A stretch of 64,000 bases of DNA from an uncultured Cohaesibacter sp. (GCF_963676485.1 NZ_OY781114.1:4046501-4110500); one strand, 5' to 3'. Positions 19,121-29,040 are shown, counted from the stretch's first letter. A program made the numbers and translations. Notes: generated by a model not told the origin, from the letters alone.

Positions 19121-20287
19121 ATGAGTAAAGAAGTTCCTCTGATCTATATCGTTATTGGCGAAGAATCCGGCGATCAGCTTGGGGCACGTGCCATGAGGGC
19201 AATCAAACAGGCTTGTGGTGGCCATGTGCGCTTTGCCGGGCTAGCAGGTGCGCGGATGCAAGCCGAAGGGCTTACTTCCCTCTTTCCCCTCTCAGAGATC
19301 GCCGTGATGGGCATCATCAACATCATCAAGCAATATCCGTCGCTCTATCGTAGGGGCATGGAAGTGGTCGATGATGTGCTTGCCAAAAATCCCGACCTGC
19401 TGCTTATAATCGACAGTCCGGAATTCACCCATGCTGTTGCCAAACGGGTGCGCAAGAGGCGGCCGGATTTGCCCATCATTGACTATGTGTCTCCCAGCGT
19501 GTGGGCCTGGCGTCCCGGTCGGGCGCGCAAGATGGCGCGTTATGTGGATCATGTGCTGGCATTGCTGCCGTTCGAAGTGGAAGCACATAAGCGCTTGCAA
19601 GGGCCTCCTTGCAGCTATGTGGGCCATCCTCTTATCGAACGTCTGGATGTTCTGCGTCCCGCTGCAGGGGAGCGTGGGAGCCTGGATGCGCCGGTGCTGT
19701 TGGTTCTGCCGGGCTCGCGCCGCAGTGAAGTGTCGCGCTTGCTTGCTGAATTTGGTGCTGTTGTCAAACTGGCCAAGGAGGGACACCCGAATTTGCGGGT
19801 CATTCTGCCTGCCGTCGCGCATCTGAAAGAGCTGATTGATGAAGGGCTGAAGGATTGGCCTGTCCAGCCTGAGGTTGTTCTGGGGGAAGAGGCCAAATTC
19901 GCGGCCTTCAGACAAGCGCATGCTGCGCTGGCAGCATCAGGCACAGTGACACTGGAGATCGGTTTGGCGGGCATACCGATGGTTGTCGCCTACAAGGTTG
20001 ATTGGATCGTGCGGCAGTTCAAATGGTTACTGACGGCCCATTCCATCGTACTGACCAATCTGGTGCTAGGTTACAATGCCATTCCGGAATTTCTGGATGA
20101 AGAGGCGAATGCACAGAATTTGGCCAATCATCTGCTGCCTTTGCTTGAGGCCAGTGCGGAGCGGGCGGCTCAGGAGGCTGCGTTGAGCGAGCTCGATGAA
20201 AAAATGACCTTGCCCGATGAAACCCCAAGCGAGCGGGTGGCGCGCATCGTGCTCAAGGCACTACCGTCGTCCTCATCTCTTGGCTAA
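19121..20287 (+). CDS. lpxB: Lipid-A-disaccharide synthase
   Basis: A family-19 glycosyltransferase joining lipid X and UDP-2,3-diacylglucosamine. Conserved segments are IVIGEESGDQLGARAM, FPLSEIAVMGI, DSPEFTHAVAKRVRK, YVSPSVWAWRPGRARKMARY and LPGSRRSEVSRL. I chose the ATG at 19121, which has GGAG seven bases upstream, over the in-frame ATG at 19109. A bidirectional terminator separates it from convergent gltA. Confidence 0.95.
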   Translation: MSKEVPLIYIVIGEESGDQLGARAMRAIKQACGGHVRFAGLAGARMQAEGLTSLFPLSEIAVMGIINIIKQYPSLYRRGMEVVDDVLAKNPDLLLIIDSPEFTHAVAKRVRKRRPDLPIIDYVSPSVWAWRPGRARKMARYVDHVLALLPFEVEAHKRLQGPPCSYVGHPLIERLDVLRPAAGERGSLDAPVLLVLPGSRRSEVSRLLAEFGAVVKLAKEGHPNLRVILPAVAHLKELIDEGLKDWPVQPEVVLGEEAKFAAFRQAHAALAASGTVTLEIGLAGIPMVVAYKVDWIVRQFKWLLTAHSIVLTNLVLGYNAIPEFLDEEANAQNLANHLLPLLEASAERAAQEAALSELDEKMTLPDETPSERVARIVLKALPSSSSLG

Positions 20288-20327
20288 GTGAATGGTCACT
20301 TGTTTGACGCAAGGCGCAGGTCGGAAA

Positions 20328-20353
20328 AAAAGGCTCCCATCGGGGAGCCTTTC
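20328..20353. terminator. Bidirectional terminator between lpxB and gltA
   Basis: AAAGGCTCCC and GGGAGCCTTT form a 10-bp stem around a short loop, with A residues on the left and T residues on the right, so it can work for both convergent genes. Confidence 0.8.
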
Positions 20354-20383
20354 TCGTATGTGAGCCAAATGATGGGTGCGATC

Positions 20384-21673
20384 TTAACGATCGTCCATTT
20401 CGACATAGTCGCGCATAGGGGCGCCATTGAACAGCTGACGCGGACGACCGATGCGCTGGGAGGGATCTTCCACCATTTCTTTCCACTGGGCAATCCAGCC
20501 AACACTACGGGCCATCGCGAAGAGCACAGTGAACATTTCAGCCGGGAAGCCCAATGCACGCAGGGTGATACCGGAATAGAAGTCGATGTTGGGATAGAGT
20601 TTCTTCTCGATGAAATACTCATCGTTAAGAGCAATCTTTTCCAGTTCCATCGCGACCTGAAGGGTCGGGTCGTCCCCATGGCCGAGCTCGTTGAGCACTT
20701 CATGACAGGTCTGCTGCATAATGCGCGCGCGCGGGTCATAGTTTTTATAAACGCGGTGACCGAAGCCCATCAGACGGAACGGATCATCCTTGTCTTTCGC
20801 TCTGGCAACATATTCTGCCACACGATCAACTGTGCCGATTTCATGCAGCATGTTGAGAGCTGCTTCGTTGGCACCACCATGAGCTGGGCCCCAGAGACAA
20901 GCGATACCGGCAGCAATACAGCCGAACGGGTTTGCCCCGGAAGAACCGGCAAGACGCACGGTGGAGGTCGATGCATTTTGTTCGTGGTCGGCATGGAGGA
21001 TGAAGATGCGATCCATGGCGCGCGCCAGAACAGGGTTCACTTCATATGGCTCGGCAGGAACCGAGAAGCACATATGCAGGAAGTTTGCTGCATAGTCGAG
21101 GTCGTTGCGTGGATACACAAATGGCTGACCGATGGAGTATTTATAGGCCATAGCAGCCATGGTCGGCATCTTCGCGATCATGCGGAGGGACGCAACCATG
21201 CGCTGATGTGGGTCGGCAATATCGGTGGAGTCATGATAGAAGGCAGACAGACCACCAACGATGCCAACCATGACAGCCATAGGATGGGAGTCACGACGAT
21301 AGCCGGTGTAGAATTTGCTCATCTGCTCGTGAACCATGGTATGGCGGGTCACGCGCGTGTCAAAATCGCGTTTTTCTTCAGGGGTAGGCAGGTGTCCATA
21401 CAGCAGCAGATAACATGTTTCCAGAAAGTCTCCATGCTCAGCCAACTGTTCGATCGGGTAGCCACGATAAAGCAGCACACCTTTTTCGCCATCGATATAA
21501 GTGATTTCTGACTCACAAGATGCCGTAGAGGTAAAGCCAGGGTCGTAGGTGAACATTCCGGTTTCTTTATAGAGGGACCCGATGTCGATGACGTCAGGCC
21601 CGATAGACCCGCTTCGCACGGGAAACTCCCAGGTCTGGTCACCAACAGTCAAAGTTGCTTTTTTATCACTCAT
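20384..21673 (-). CDS. gltA: Citrate synthase (type II)
   Basis: It condenses acetyl-CoA and oxaloacetate in the TCA cycle. The catalytic segments are all present: [14 protein letters not shown] with the active His, [14 protein letters not shown], and the upstream [11 protein letters not shown]. The ATG at 21673 gives MSDKKATL and 429 residues, matching the hexameric Gram-negative form, and has GGGAG seven bases upstream. The longer open frame to 21715 lacks family similarity. Confidence 0.96.
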   Translation of the reverse strand: MSDKKATLTVGDQTWEFPVRSGSIGPDVIDIGSLYKETGMFTYDPGFTSTASCESEITYIDGEKGVLLYRGYPIEQLAEHGDFLETCYLLLYGHLPTPEEKRDFDTRVTRHTMVHEQMSKFYTGYRRDSHPMAVMVGIVGGLSAFYHDSTDIADPHQRMVASLRMIAKMPTMAAMAYKYSIGQPFVYPRNDLDYAANFLHMCFSVPAEPYEVNPVLARAMDRIFILHADHEQNASTSTVRLAGSSGANPFGCIAAGIACLWGPAHGGANEAALNMLHEIGTVDRVAEYVARAKDKDDPFRLMGFGHRVYKNYDPRARIMQQTCHEVLNELGHGDDPTLQVAMELEKIALNDEYFIEKKLYPNIDFYSGITLRALGFPAEMFTVLFAMARSVGWIAQWKEMVEDPSQRIGRPRQLFNGAPMRDYVEMDDR

Positions 21674-22090
21674 TCGGATACTCCCAATTTTTGAAAACGA
21701 TTTGCTGTTGTTCACGGAGCCAGCGCCTCATGCGTGGGTACACAAAACGGTCCCTGACAACATAGGAATTGCGCTTTCGGTATCTGATTTTTTGCATTGC
21801 TGCAAGCAGTCTTAGGACTGAATATAAGGGTGCGATAGTAAAATATATAGGATTTTCAGTGCCTTATCCTACAAAAGTATGATCGCATCAGTCGAAAAAC
21901 ATTCATATTGCGCGAAACAATTATCGCGATAAGACTATGCTTATTCTACTGGAATTTGGCAAGGGTAGAATCACGTTTATGTTTGTTGCGCAATCGTGCG
22001 AAAATCTTGTCGATTATATTCAAGATACGTAAAAAGCCGGTCGTGAGACCGGCTTTTACTCAATTCTTCCTCAGAGCCTGTGTAAAAGCC
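21674..22090. other. 417-base gap between gltA start and gltX end
   Basis: It holds the leader and promoter region of gltA (minus strand) and the gltX terminator at its right end. The middle part (about 21830-22030) is AT-rich. I see no credible coding frame and no clear -35/-10 pair. Confidence 0.5.
22031..22057 (-). terminator. Terminator downstream of gltX
   Basis: AAAAGCCGGTC / GACCGGCTTTT is a near-perfect stem with a 4-base loop flanked by A and T runs, 34 bases past the gltX stop. Confidence 0.85.
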
Positions 22091-23512
22091 CTATTGGGTC
22101 TGATCCTTAAGACGGGCGATCGATTCATCTTTGCCCAAAATGATCAAGACGTCGAAGATGCCCGGCGATGTGGCGCGGCCTGTCATCGCCGCCCGAAGGG
22201 GCTGTGCGACTTTGCCAAGCTTGAGGTCTTTCTCCTCGGCAAACGCCCTGATGAGCGCATCGGTGCTTTCAAGGCTCCATTCTTCCAGCGCTTCAAGGCG
22301 TGGCAGCAACTCGGAAAGCATGGCACGGGTTTCATCCGTCAGATGCTTGGCTGCTTTGTCTTCCATCGCTAGTGGGCGCGTATCGAACAGGAAGGCCAAA
22401 CCCGCTTTCAGGTCGAGCAAGGTTTTGGCGCGTTCTTTCACGCTCGGCATCGCCAGCATGATCTGTGCCTTTTTGGCTTCATCGATCAGATCCAGCATTG
22501 CCTGACCATCTTCAAGGTGCGGCAGGAGCGTGACGAGCTGGTTATACAAATCGTCATCATCGGCATGGCGCATGTGCACGCCGTTCAGATTCTCCAGCTT
22601 CTTGAAGTCAAAGCGGGCGGCAGCCTTGTTCATGCCGTCGAAGCCGAACCACTCGATCATCTGTTCGGTGGTCATCACCTCGTCGTCACCATGGGCCCAG
22701 CCGAGGCGCACAAGATAGTTGCGCATGGCCACCGGCAGATAGCCCATGTCGCGGTAGGCTTCAACACCAAGTGCGCCATGGCGTTTGGAGAGCTTGGCGC
22801 CATCCGGACCATGAATCAGCGGAATGTGTGCCATGGTGGGAACATCCCAGCCCATAGCCTGATAGACAAGTGTCTGGCGGGCTGCATTGGTCAGATGGTC
22901 ATCGCCGCGCATGATATGTGTCACGCCCATGTCATGGTCGTCCACAACCACAGCAAGATTGTAGGTCGGGTTGCCATCAGAGCGCATGATGATCATGTCA
23001 TCGAGGTCTTTATTCGGGAATGTCACTGTGCCCTGAACCTGATCTTCGATCACGGTCGTGCCTTCCTGCGGCGCTTTCAGGCGGATGGCCGGCTTGACCC
23101 CTTCAGGCGCTTCAGACGGATCGCGATCCCGCCAGGTGCCATCATAGCGCGGCGGGCGCTTTTCTGCGCGCGCCTTTTCGCGCATTTCGGTCAATTCTTC
23201 CGGCGTGCAATAACAACGATAGGCTTTGCCAGTGGCAAGAAGCTGCTCAACCACTTCGCGATGACGGTCAACGCGCGAATATTGCGAGATCGGGTCACCG
23301 TCATAAGACAGCCCCATCCACTCCATTCCAGCGATAATCGCATCAATAGCGGCATCGGTGGAACGTTCGCGGTCCGTATCTTCGATGCGGAGCAGCATTT
23401 TGCCGCCATTGGCTTTGGCATAGAGCCAGTTGAAGAGAGCGGTGCGCGCCCCGCCGATATGGAGAAAACCTGTCGGGGAGGGGGCAAAGCGCGTTACGAC
23501 CTGTGAACACAT
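22091..23512 (-). CDS. gltX: Glutamate--tRNA ligase
   Basis: A class I aminoacyl-tRNA synthetase. The HIGH-type motif is in [18 protein letters not shown] near residue 10-25 and the KMSKS-type motif in [13 protein letters not shown]. The 473-residue length is normal, with a helical anticodon-binding C-terminal part. The ATG at 23512 precedes the family start directly. Whether it is discriminating or not cannot be said. Confidence 0.96.
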   Translation of the reverse strand: MCSQVVTRFAPSPTGFLHIGGARTALFNWLYAKANGGKMLLRIEDTDRERSTDAAIDAIIAGMEWMGLSYDGDPISQYSRVDRHREVVEQLLATGKAYRCYCTPEELTEMREKARAEKRPPRYDGTWRDRDPSEAPEGVKPAIRLKAPQEGTTVIEDQVQGTVTFPNKDLDDMIIMRSDGNPTYNLAVVVDDHDMGVTHIMRGDDHLTNAARQTLVYQAMGWDVPTMAHIPLIHGPDGAKLSKRHGALGVEAYRDMGYLPVAMRNYLVRLGWAHGDDEVMTTEQMIEWFGFDGMNKAAARFDFKKLENLNGVHMRHADDDDLYNQLVTLLPHLEDGQAMLDLIDEAKKAQIMLAMPSVKERAKTLLDLKAGLAFLFDTRPLAMEDKAAKHLTDETRAMLSELLPRLEALEEWSLESTDALIRAFAEEKDLKLGKVAQPLRAAMTGRATSPGIFDVLIILGKDESIARLKDQTQ

Positions 23513-23568
23513 AATGCTATCAGTAACCTGTTATTCGGGATATAGTACACCGGAAGTTGAGGCAGCGT

Positions 23569-23685
23569 GTGTCTACGGATCCCATTAGGGACTCACAACA
23601 TGCTCTGCTTCAGGAACCGGCGATTAAAGTTGCCAAGGATCTAGCACAGCTTGCGCCCAAGGCGAAAGACCTCATGACCGTCTGA
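23569..23685 (+). CDS. Possible 38-residue small protein
   Basis: A short frame with a GTG start, GAGG six bases upstream, and a helix-favouring product (QHALLQEPAIKVAKDLAQL...). It fills most of the gap between the divergent gltX and comEC. I recognise no family. The ribosome site and amphipathic sequence are the only support, and the frame stays open upstream to a stop at 23524-23526, so the start is uncertain. It could equally be leader sequence of comEC. Confidence 0.25.
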   Translation: MSTDPIRDSQHALLQEPAIKVAKDLAQLAPKAKDLMTV

Positions 23686-23719
23686 CAGTCGAAAAAGAGG
23701 TGCATAAGGACCAAATGTG

Positions 23720-26146
23720 ATGGAAAGGGCATCCCATCCCGCAGATAGCACAGACCGGAGTGATCTCCCGGCTATGCCACGGGTCCATTCCGACACCTAT
23801 GATTGGCAGGGGCTTGCCGATAATCCCGGCCTTTGGAAGCGCTTCGCCTTTCGGCTGGAAGCGCTGTGGCAGGTGATCGAAAAGAATTGGCAGGATGATT
23901 GTTCAGCCCAGAATGCCCGTTTTCTCTGGGTGGCTGTTTTCATGGGGTTTGGTGCCGCTCTTTATTACATTTTGCCCGATGAACCCAGTTTCTGGGGGCT
24001 TCTTGTCGCTTCGGTTGGGTTGTGTGGCTGGGCCTATCATCGCGCACGCAAGGGGCTTGTGGTTTTTCCGCTTCTGCTGGTAACTGCCGTTGTGGTCGGG
24101 GTGTGTGCTGCCAGTGAACATGGATATTTTTCAACGAGTCCGGTGTTGGCCAATAGCTTTTCCAGTCCGGTTGTCGGGCGCCTGGTGCGCGTGGAGCATA
24201 GAGGCTCCGCCAAAAGCCCGCAGGAGCGATGGACTGTTGCCGTTGAGACTATTGAAAAGCTCCGACCAGAGCGCACCCCTAAAAGGCTCTTGCTCATTCG
24301 TCGCGGCGCAGGGGAAAGCTTTCGCGTGGGAACAAGGCTCAAAATGTGGGTCCATCTGACGCCTTTGCAGCAACCGGTCTATCCGGGCGGTTTTGACTAT
24401 GGGCGCTACCTGTGGTCTCGTTCTATCGGTGGCCAAGGCTATTTAAGCAATAGCATTGAGCGATTGCCAGAAAAGGCCCGGTCGGGGTGGCATGGGGTGC
24501 TGCATGATATGCGCGATAGTATCGAGCGCACCAGACAAGCCGTGGCTGCCTATATTCTTCATCGGGTGCATGGTAAGGCCGGAGGGCTTGCTGTCGCGCT
24601 TGCTGTGGGGAAGCGCGACTTTCTGGCAGATGATGTCGAAACCGCACTAAGACGCAGTGGGTTGGCACACATTCTGGCGATCTCAGGATTGCATATGGCG
24701 CTGGTCGCAATGGCGGTATTCTGGGGCGTGCGCGGACTTCTGGCCCTTTTGCCCCAATTGTCCTTGCACTATCCAATCAAACAATGGGCGGCAGGGATGG
24801 CTCTATTCTGCGCTGCGGCTTATCTGGTCTTTTCCGGTGCTTCGGTTGCCACCATCCGTGCCTTTTGCATGACGGCAATCTTTCTGGTGGCGATTCTGGC
24901 CGGTCGCCCTGCGGTAACCATGCATAATCTGGGGATCGTCATGGTGCTGCTTATTCTCATGCAGCCCTACGGGGTTGTTGAGGCGGGCATGCAAATGTCC
25001 TTTGCGGCGACGGCTGCTCTGATCGCCTCCTATGACCGTCTGACCCGCCTTCGCTTGCGCAAAAATGGTGCGCTAGATCCTTCTGAGTATGGATTTTTCG
25101 TTGACTCAGCGCTTCATGCGGGGCGATGGATTTTGGGGATAGGGCTCACATCGCTGATCGCAAGTTTGGCAGTGTTGCCCTTGTCTGTGGCGCATTTTCA
25201 GCAGATGGCTCCTTTCGGGCTTGTTACCAATCTGCTTGCCATGCCGGTGATCAGTCTGGTCGTGATGCCGATGGGACTGGTCTCTGTGTTCATGACGCCA
25301 TTCGGTCTTCAATCCTGGCCGCTGCAACTGGCGGAATGGGGCCTCGACTGGGTCATTTCGATGGCGACAATGGTGTCTCATTGGGGGGATGCCGACTATC
25401 TTGTCGTCAAGGCAGGGGGAGATTTCCTACCCTTTGCTCTCGTGGCGCTCGCAGTCTATACCATTCACCGCAAGTGGCTCTCATGGTTGGCTATTGTTCC
25501 GTTGTCTCTTGCCATCGTCATCTGGTGGTTCGCGCCGCAGCCTGATATCTGGATTTCGCAGCAAGGAACCCGTATCGCTAGCCGCGATGGGCAAGGGCAT
25601 TGGCAAAGGACCGGAGGCCGCAGGATGACGCTCGACTATCGTTCTGTCCTGAGAGCCGATGGGGACGCCCGTGCATTGGGAAATGAGACAAAAGAAGAGA
25701 CGAAAGGAACTGGCCTCCCAGCAAGCCCTGTTCTGGCGCAAGCCAGGGCTTGCGACAAACAAGCCTGCTTCGTTACGCCTCTCTATTCTGTAACGGCAGG
25801 GCTTGGCGGAATGTCTCTGGCGATCGTCAATAAAGCCTCGGCTTTTGCTGAGGAATGTGCACTTAGGGATATCATTGTTTCACGCCTGCCTGTGCCACAA
25901 AGCTGCAAGGAGCCGAGAAACATAATCGGGGCCGACCGATTGGCGCAATACGGCGCGCAGTTTCTGTATCTTCACAAGGGGGATGAACAAGGTCTGTTTG
26001 GGCGACTGAAACAGTATTATTTTGACATTGTCGAGACTGTCGATACCGAAGCTGCATCCGGGCAGGGGGGAAATCCACAATGGTGGATTGAAGCGAATGC
26101 GGCTTTGCCTGTCGGCAAGCGGCCATGGATGCCAGAGCGCCGCTAG
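23720..26146 (+). CDS. comEC: ComEC/Rec2-family DNA uptake channel protein
   Basis: A polytopic inner-membrane protein related to the channel for transforming single-stranded DNA. About 800 residues: an N-terminal hydrophobic hairpin and soluble DUF4131-like domain (about residues 60-260), then the ComEC core with its hallmark GLAVALAVGKRDFL and LAHILAISGLHMALVAM, followed by many transmembrane helices. The C-terminal 230 residues are soluble but lack the metallo-beta-lactamase motif HxHxDH, as is common in alphaproteobacteria. AAGGA lies nine bases before the ATG at 23720; the adjacent GTG at 23717 is an alternative. Confidence 0.88.
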   Translation: MERASHPADSTDRSDLPAMPRVHSDTYDWQGLADNPGLWKRFAFRLEALWQVIEKNWQDDCSAQNARFLWVAVFMGFGAALYYILPDEPSFWGLLVASVGLCGWAYHRARKGLVVFPLLLVTAVVVGVCAASEHGYFSTSPVLANSFSSPVVGRLVRVEHRGSAKSPQERWTVAVETIEKLRPERTPKRLLLIRRGAGESFRVGTRLKMWVHLTPLQQPVYPGGFDYGRYLWSRSIGGQGYLSNSIERLPEKARSGWHGVLHDMRDSIERTRQAVAAYILHRVHGKAGGLAVALAVGKRDFLADDVETALRRSGLAHILAISGLHMALVAMAVFWGVRGLLALLPQLSLHYPIKQWAAGMALFCAAAYLVFSGASVATIRAFCMTAIFLVAILAGRPAVTMHNLGIVMVLLILMQPYGVVEAGMQMSFAATAALIASYDRLTRLRLRKNGALDPSEYGFFVDSALHAGRWILGIGLTSLIASLAVLPLSVAHFQQMAPFGLVTNLLAMPVISLVVMPMGLVSVFMTPFGLQSWPLQLAEWGLDWVISMATMVSHWGDADYLVVKAGGDFLPFALVALAVYTIHRKWLSWLAIVPLSLAIVIWWFAPQPDIWISQQGTRIASRDGQGHWQRTGGRRMTLDYRSVLRADGDARALGNETKEETKGTGLPASPVLAQARACDKQACFVTPLYSVTAGLGGMSLAIVNKASAFAEECALRDIIVSRLPVPQSCKEPRNIIGADRLAQYGAQFLYLHKGDEQGLFGRLKQYYFDIVETVDTEAASGQGGNPQWWIEANAALPVGKRPWMPERR

Positions 26147-26273
26147 AAAAGGCTTGCCACGGGGAATCTGGCTTGGAGGACATTGGCTAGTGCCCTAGAG
26201 CCACAAATAAGGAGGTTCGGGAATCTGGAGCCGCTCTCTTAAGCCCCGCCCTCTAGCTGTCTCCACTTATGAA

Positions 26274-26296
26274 AAATGCGCCGTGAAGGCGCATTT
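26274..26296. terminator. Bidirectional terminator between comEC and lexA
   Basis: AAATGCGCC / GGCGCATTT is a perfect 9-bp stem with a 5-base loop, flanked by A and T runs, between the convergent comEC and lexA. Confidence 0.75.
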
Positions 26297-26332
26297 CGCT
26301 GATTTGCCACCGCGTAAACGCTCACTGCATTC

Positions 26333-27046
26333 TCAATATTGACGCATAAGCCCAACAAGCTTGCCCTGTACACGCACTCTATCAGGGCCGAAAATGCGGG
26401 TCTCGTAGGCCGGATTGGCAGCTTCCAGTGCTATGGAGGCGCCCTTTTTGCGGATGCGCTTCAGCGTGGCTTCTTCATCATCGACCAGAGCGACAACAAT
26501 ATCGCCAGACACGGCATCATCGGACTTTTTGATCACCACAGTGTCGCCATCCAGGATGCCAGCTTCAATCATTGAGTCCCCACGCACTTCAAGCGCAAAA
26601 TGTTCGCCGCCGCGCAGCATTTCCACGGGGACAGACACACTGTGGGATTGGTGCTGAATGGCAGAAATAGGAACACCGGCCGCAATGCGCCCCATAACCG
26701 GGATCGACACGCCGGAAACCTCGGTGGTCTTTTCCGCTTCAACGGGTTCGCTCGGGCGCGATTTGCCAAGGCCACCTTCTACAACACTGGGCGAAAAACC
26801 GCGCGTTGGTGTGTTGAGCGTGGGTTTGTGTGCTTCGGGGAGCTTGAGAACTTCCAGCGCTCTGGCGCGGTTGGGAAGACGGCGAATGAAACCGCGCTCT
26901 TCCAGCGCGGTGATCAAGCGATGAATGCCCGACTTGGAGCGCAAGTCCAAAGCATCTTTCATTTCGTCAAAGGAGGGGGGAACGCCGGATTCCTTGATGC
27001 GTTCATGGATGAACATTAGCAGCTCATGCTGTTTGCGTGTAAGCAT
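26333..27046 (-). CDS. lexA: SOS repressor LexA
   Basis: A repressor of the DNA-damage regulon, inactivated by RecA-stimulated self-cleavage. The N-terminal winged helix starts [20 protein letters not shown]. The cleavage site Ala-Gly is in RIAAGVPI, the catalytic Ser in [10 protein letters not shown] and the Lys in [18 protein letters not shown]. The 237-residue length is typical of alphaproteobacteria. The frame is open another 141 residues upstream, but that part runs through the promoter and SOS box, so the ATG at 27046 is right. Confidence 0.96.
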   Translation of the reverse strand: MLTRKQHELLMFIHERIKESGVPPSFDEMKDALDLRSKSGIHRLITALEERGFIRRLPNRARALEVLKLPEAHKPTLNTPTRGFSPSVVEGGLGKSRPSEPVEAEKTTEVSGVSIPVMGRIAAGVPISAIQHQSHSVSVPVEMLRGGEHFALEVRGDSMIEAGILDGDTVVIKKSDDAVSGDIVVALVDDEEATLKRIRKKGASIALEAANPAYETRIFGPDRVRVQGKLVGLMRQY

Positions 27047-27124
27047 TACCCTCTCCAAATTCCGCGTTCGCTTTGTTCTCGTAAGCGAAACAACAGTGGC
27101 ACAAATCACGAACAAACTATACAT

Positions 27125-27139
27125 GTTCTCGCTGTGTTC
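27125..27139. promoter_or_regulatory. Alphaproteobacterial LexA (SOS) box
   Basis: GTTC-TCGCTGT-GTTC matches the alphaproteobacterial SOS box GTTC-N7-GTTC exactly. It lies 78 bases upstream of the lexA start, as expected for autoregulation. A second GTTC-N5-GTTC with the wrong spacing is nearer the gene (about 27065). Confidence 0.8.
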
Positions 27140-27271
27140 TGCAAGCGCGAAAAAGACCTGTTTTGTCAATGTGAAGGGGAGTTCGATGGATGCGCTGTGT
27201 CTTATAGCGCATGGGCATCGGTGTTTCGAATGGTCTGGTTTACGCCATGATTCTCCGCCTCCAGTCAAACG

Positions 27272-27303
27272 AAAGGCGCGGAGGAAATACTCTCCACGCC
27301 TTA
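27272..27303 (-). terminator. Probable terminator after the divergent membrane protein
   Basis: AAGGCG-C-GGAG and CTCC-A-CGCCTT pair with a single mismatch around an 8-base loop, 34 bases beyond the stop of the membrane protein at 27337. Confidence 0.55.
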
Positions 27304-27336
27304 GATCTGCATGTTCGCGCGTCGGCTGATCCGTGA

Positions 27337-28278
27337 TCAGATTGGCAGAGGGATCGCAGCCCAGAAGCCAAGCGCGGTAAGACCATTCAAAACGAAGGTC
27401 ATGATTGCAATGGCCGTTGCCGGTGGGTCGATATGCGTGTCGCCATGAACAAGGAACAAACGGGCACATAATTCACCCAGAAAGGCACAAATGATGCCGA
27501 CAACCAGCGCCCAGAGCATACTGCCTGAAGCAAAGCCTGCAATGGCTGACGGAAGCGCAATGTGATGCGTTACAGGCACGGAAAGCCCCAGAGAGAGCAG
27601 GATCAGGCTGGCGGCTGCAAAACCGAATGCCAGCAATGTGCCGGTGCCGCCATATGTGATGCCGAGCCAACCGCCCAGAAGGCCCACGCCCGCGCCGATC
27701 AGGGCAATCTGTGCCTTGGTGCTCTGGAAGGGAAGCCACTTGATGGCATCGCTTGGATCGAAGAATGCGCGGCCTTCCTCTGCTTTGCCGAACAGGCCCG
27801 TTTTACCCCAGATGAGACGGGCAATGACGGCGGAAAGGAAAACACAAATGCCCGGATAGTCCGTCCAGGCGAGGCCCGGTCCGAAGTCTGGAATTAGCTG
27901 TATCAGGCTGCAGAGCAGATAGCCAACGACACCAAAGATGCCGCCAACGAGCAAGACGTCCGGTTTGTTGAGGCCCATGCCTGCTGTCACAATGTCACGC
28001 CCGTTTTCCATATAGCCCTTGTTGGCTGCATAAGCTGCGGCGGCAACGCCGGAAGCAAAACCACCCACATGCGGCCCAAAGGCGCCAAACGGCAGCCCGC
28101 CGAAATAGCCTGCAGCGCCTTGGGCAACGCTGGTTGCATCAGGGGCAATGCCCAATGTCAAGGCAACTCCGATCAGGGTTAGAAAACCGACAAATGCAAA
28201 GGCTGAAAGCGCGCCTAACGCTGCGCCGAAGATCCCGCCGCCGAAGGCGACAAGGAGACCGATTATTGTAGCCGTCAT
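27337..28278 (-). CDS. Polytopic membrane protein divergent from the BMC operon
   Basis: A 313-residue, Gly/Ala-rich inner-membrane protein with about nine hydrophobic segments, starting [20 protein letters not shown]. Glycine-zipper-like stretches and conserved-looking loops ([32 protein letters not shown]) suggest a channel or permease. I do not recognise the family with confidence. Its position, divergent from a 1,2-propanediol/glycerol BMC operon, suggests movement of substrate or product, but that is inference. Its ATG overlaps the stop of a tiny upstream ORF (ATGA), and GGGAG lies six bases before it. Confidence 0.7.
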   Translation of the reverse strand: MTATIIGLLVAFGGGIFGAALGALSAFAFVGFLTLIGVALTLGIAPDATSVAQGAAGYFGGLPFGAFGPHVGGFASGVAAAAYAANKGYMENGRDIVTAGMGLNKPDVLLVGGIFGVVGYLLCSLIQLIPDFGPGLAWTDYPGICVFLSAVIARLIWGKTGLFGKAEEGRAFFDPSDAIKWLPFQSTKAQIALIGAGVGLLGGWLGITYGGTGTLLAFGFAAASLILLSLGLSVPVTHHIALPSAIAGFASGSMLWALVVGIICAFLGELCARLFLVHGDTHIDPPATAIAIMTFVLNGLTALGFWAAIPLPI

Positions 28279-28418
28279 ATTTTACTCCCTATAGCTTCCC
28301 TTAGTTGATGCCGACCAAGGGTCACCATCGCGCAGCGGATGTCCGCTTCCACCTCCTCGTTGAAAGAAGAAGGCCGATTGGCCTTCGTAATCTTGGGACT
28401 ATTCAAAAGATCGGACAT
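28275..28418 (-). CDS. Small ORF (47 residues) overlapping the membrane protein start
   Basis: This frame runs MSDLLNSPKITKANRPSS... to ...[11 protein letters not shown] and stops at a TGA that shares two bases with the ATG of the membrane protein (ATGA overlap), the classic arrangement for translational coupling. The product is hydrophilic with no recognised motif. A further in-frame ATG at 28430 would add MCQR. No strong ribosome site precedes either start, so it may be a leader peptide or a real small protein; the four-base overlap is the main support. Confidence 0.4.
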   Translation of the reverse strand: MSDLLNSPKITKANRPSSFNEEVEADIRCAMVTLGRHQLREAIGSKI

Positions 28419-28444
28419 GCGCTGGCACATTTGGCCATTTGGAA

Positions 28445-28470
28445 GAATTCAAATAATGATGATTGAATTC
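28445..28470. promoter_or_regulatory. Inverted repeat in the BMC intergenic region
   Basis: GAATTCAA and TTGAATTC form a perfect 8-bp dyad with a 10-base spacer, just upstream of the small ORF and membrane-protein unit. The size suits a dimeric regulator. The factor is unknown. Confidence 0.35.
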
Positions 28471-29040
28471 ATGTTTAATTACTTTGTATTTGTGATTTGA
28501 AATATACAAATACTTTTAAAGTCATATTTTTAGTTACGGGTTTTGGTCAATTCGATTATTTTTACAAAAGGAGGGAATTTTTTGTCACCGCTGTTTGGGC
28601 ACGTGATAGGATTTTATGGGGCTTTTATTCATTTTAATTATAGTAATTGCAATTTGTTTAAATAACATATTTATATCATATAGTTACAAGATTTTTTCTG
28701 TCGAATTTTCGAGCGTCTCGGTCTGCTCATGCTGTTTGATGCTCGGGCCGAAATTTTTGCCAACCATTCTTTTCAAGGACTGTTGTTGATCGGTCTTAGG
28801 TTAAAAATTTACCTCGGAACACTCATTTACTATTTGACTTTTGACTTACGTAAAATCCTAAGTCATTGAATTTATGATGATATATTGTGCTGCAAAAAGC
28901 TTGTCAAACAATGTCAATTCTTTACCCCTCAATGACAAGCCTCTCCATTGATAGACGCTCGGGCAGAGGACTAATGTTTTGGCACAAGTCGGTTCTGGAT
29001 CGGCGGGAGGCATTGGTTTTGTTTGGAGGGGCAGCCTGTA
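28471..29040. other. AT-rich intergenic control region of the BMC locus
   Basis: About 570 bases without a credible gene separate the divergent membrane protein from the BMC operon. It is much richer in A and T than its surroundings (notably 28480-28720). It contains an isolated AAAAGGAGGGA (about 28566) that leads only to a 29-codon frame, and the direct/inverted repeat cluster at 28833-28864. The promoter of the operon should lie here; I could not fix a convincing -35/-10 pair. Confidence 0.5.
28833..28864. promoter_or_regulatory. Candidate operator upstream of the BMC operon
   Basis: A tandem TTTGACT-TTTGACT (28833-28846) runs into the dyad GACTTA-N10-TAAGTC (28843-28864). It lies about 180 bases before the first gene. 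Direct repeats suit AraC-type output domains such as that of the response regulator at 44302. Inference only. Confidence 0.35.

Noticed and set aside
27047-27469. N-terminal extension of LexA by 141 residues
   Set aside because: It would cover the SOS box and promoter and has no similarity to the LexA family.
28305-28318. TTGAT-N4-ACCAA, near an FNR/Anr box
   Set aside because: One mismatch, and it lies inside the small ORF just before the membrane-protein start; too common by chance to claim.
28980-28998. TGGCAC resembling a sigma-54 -24 element upstream of the BMC operon
   Set aside because: The matching -12 element (TTGC-like) is missing at the right spacing.
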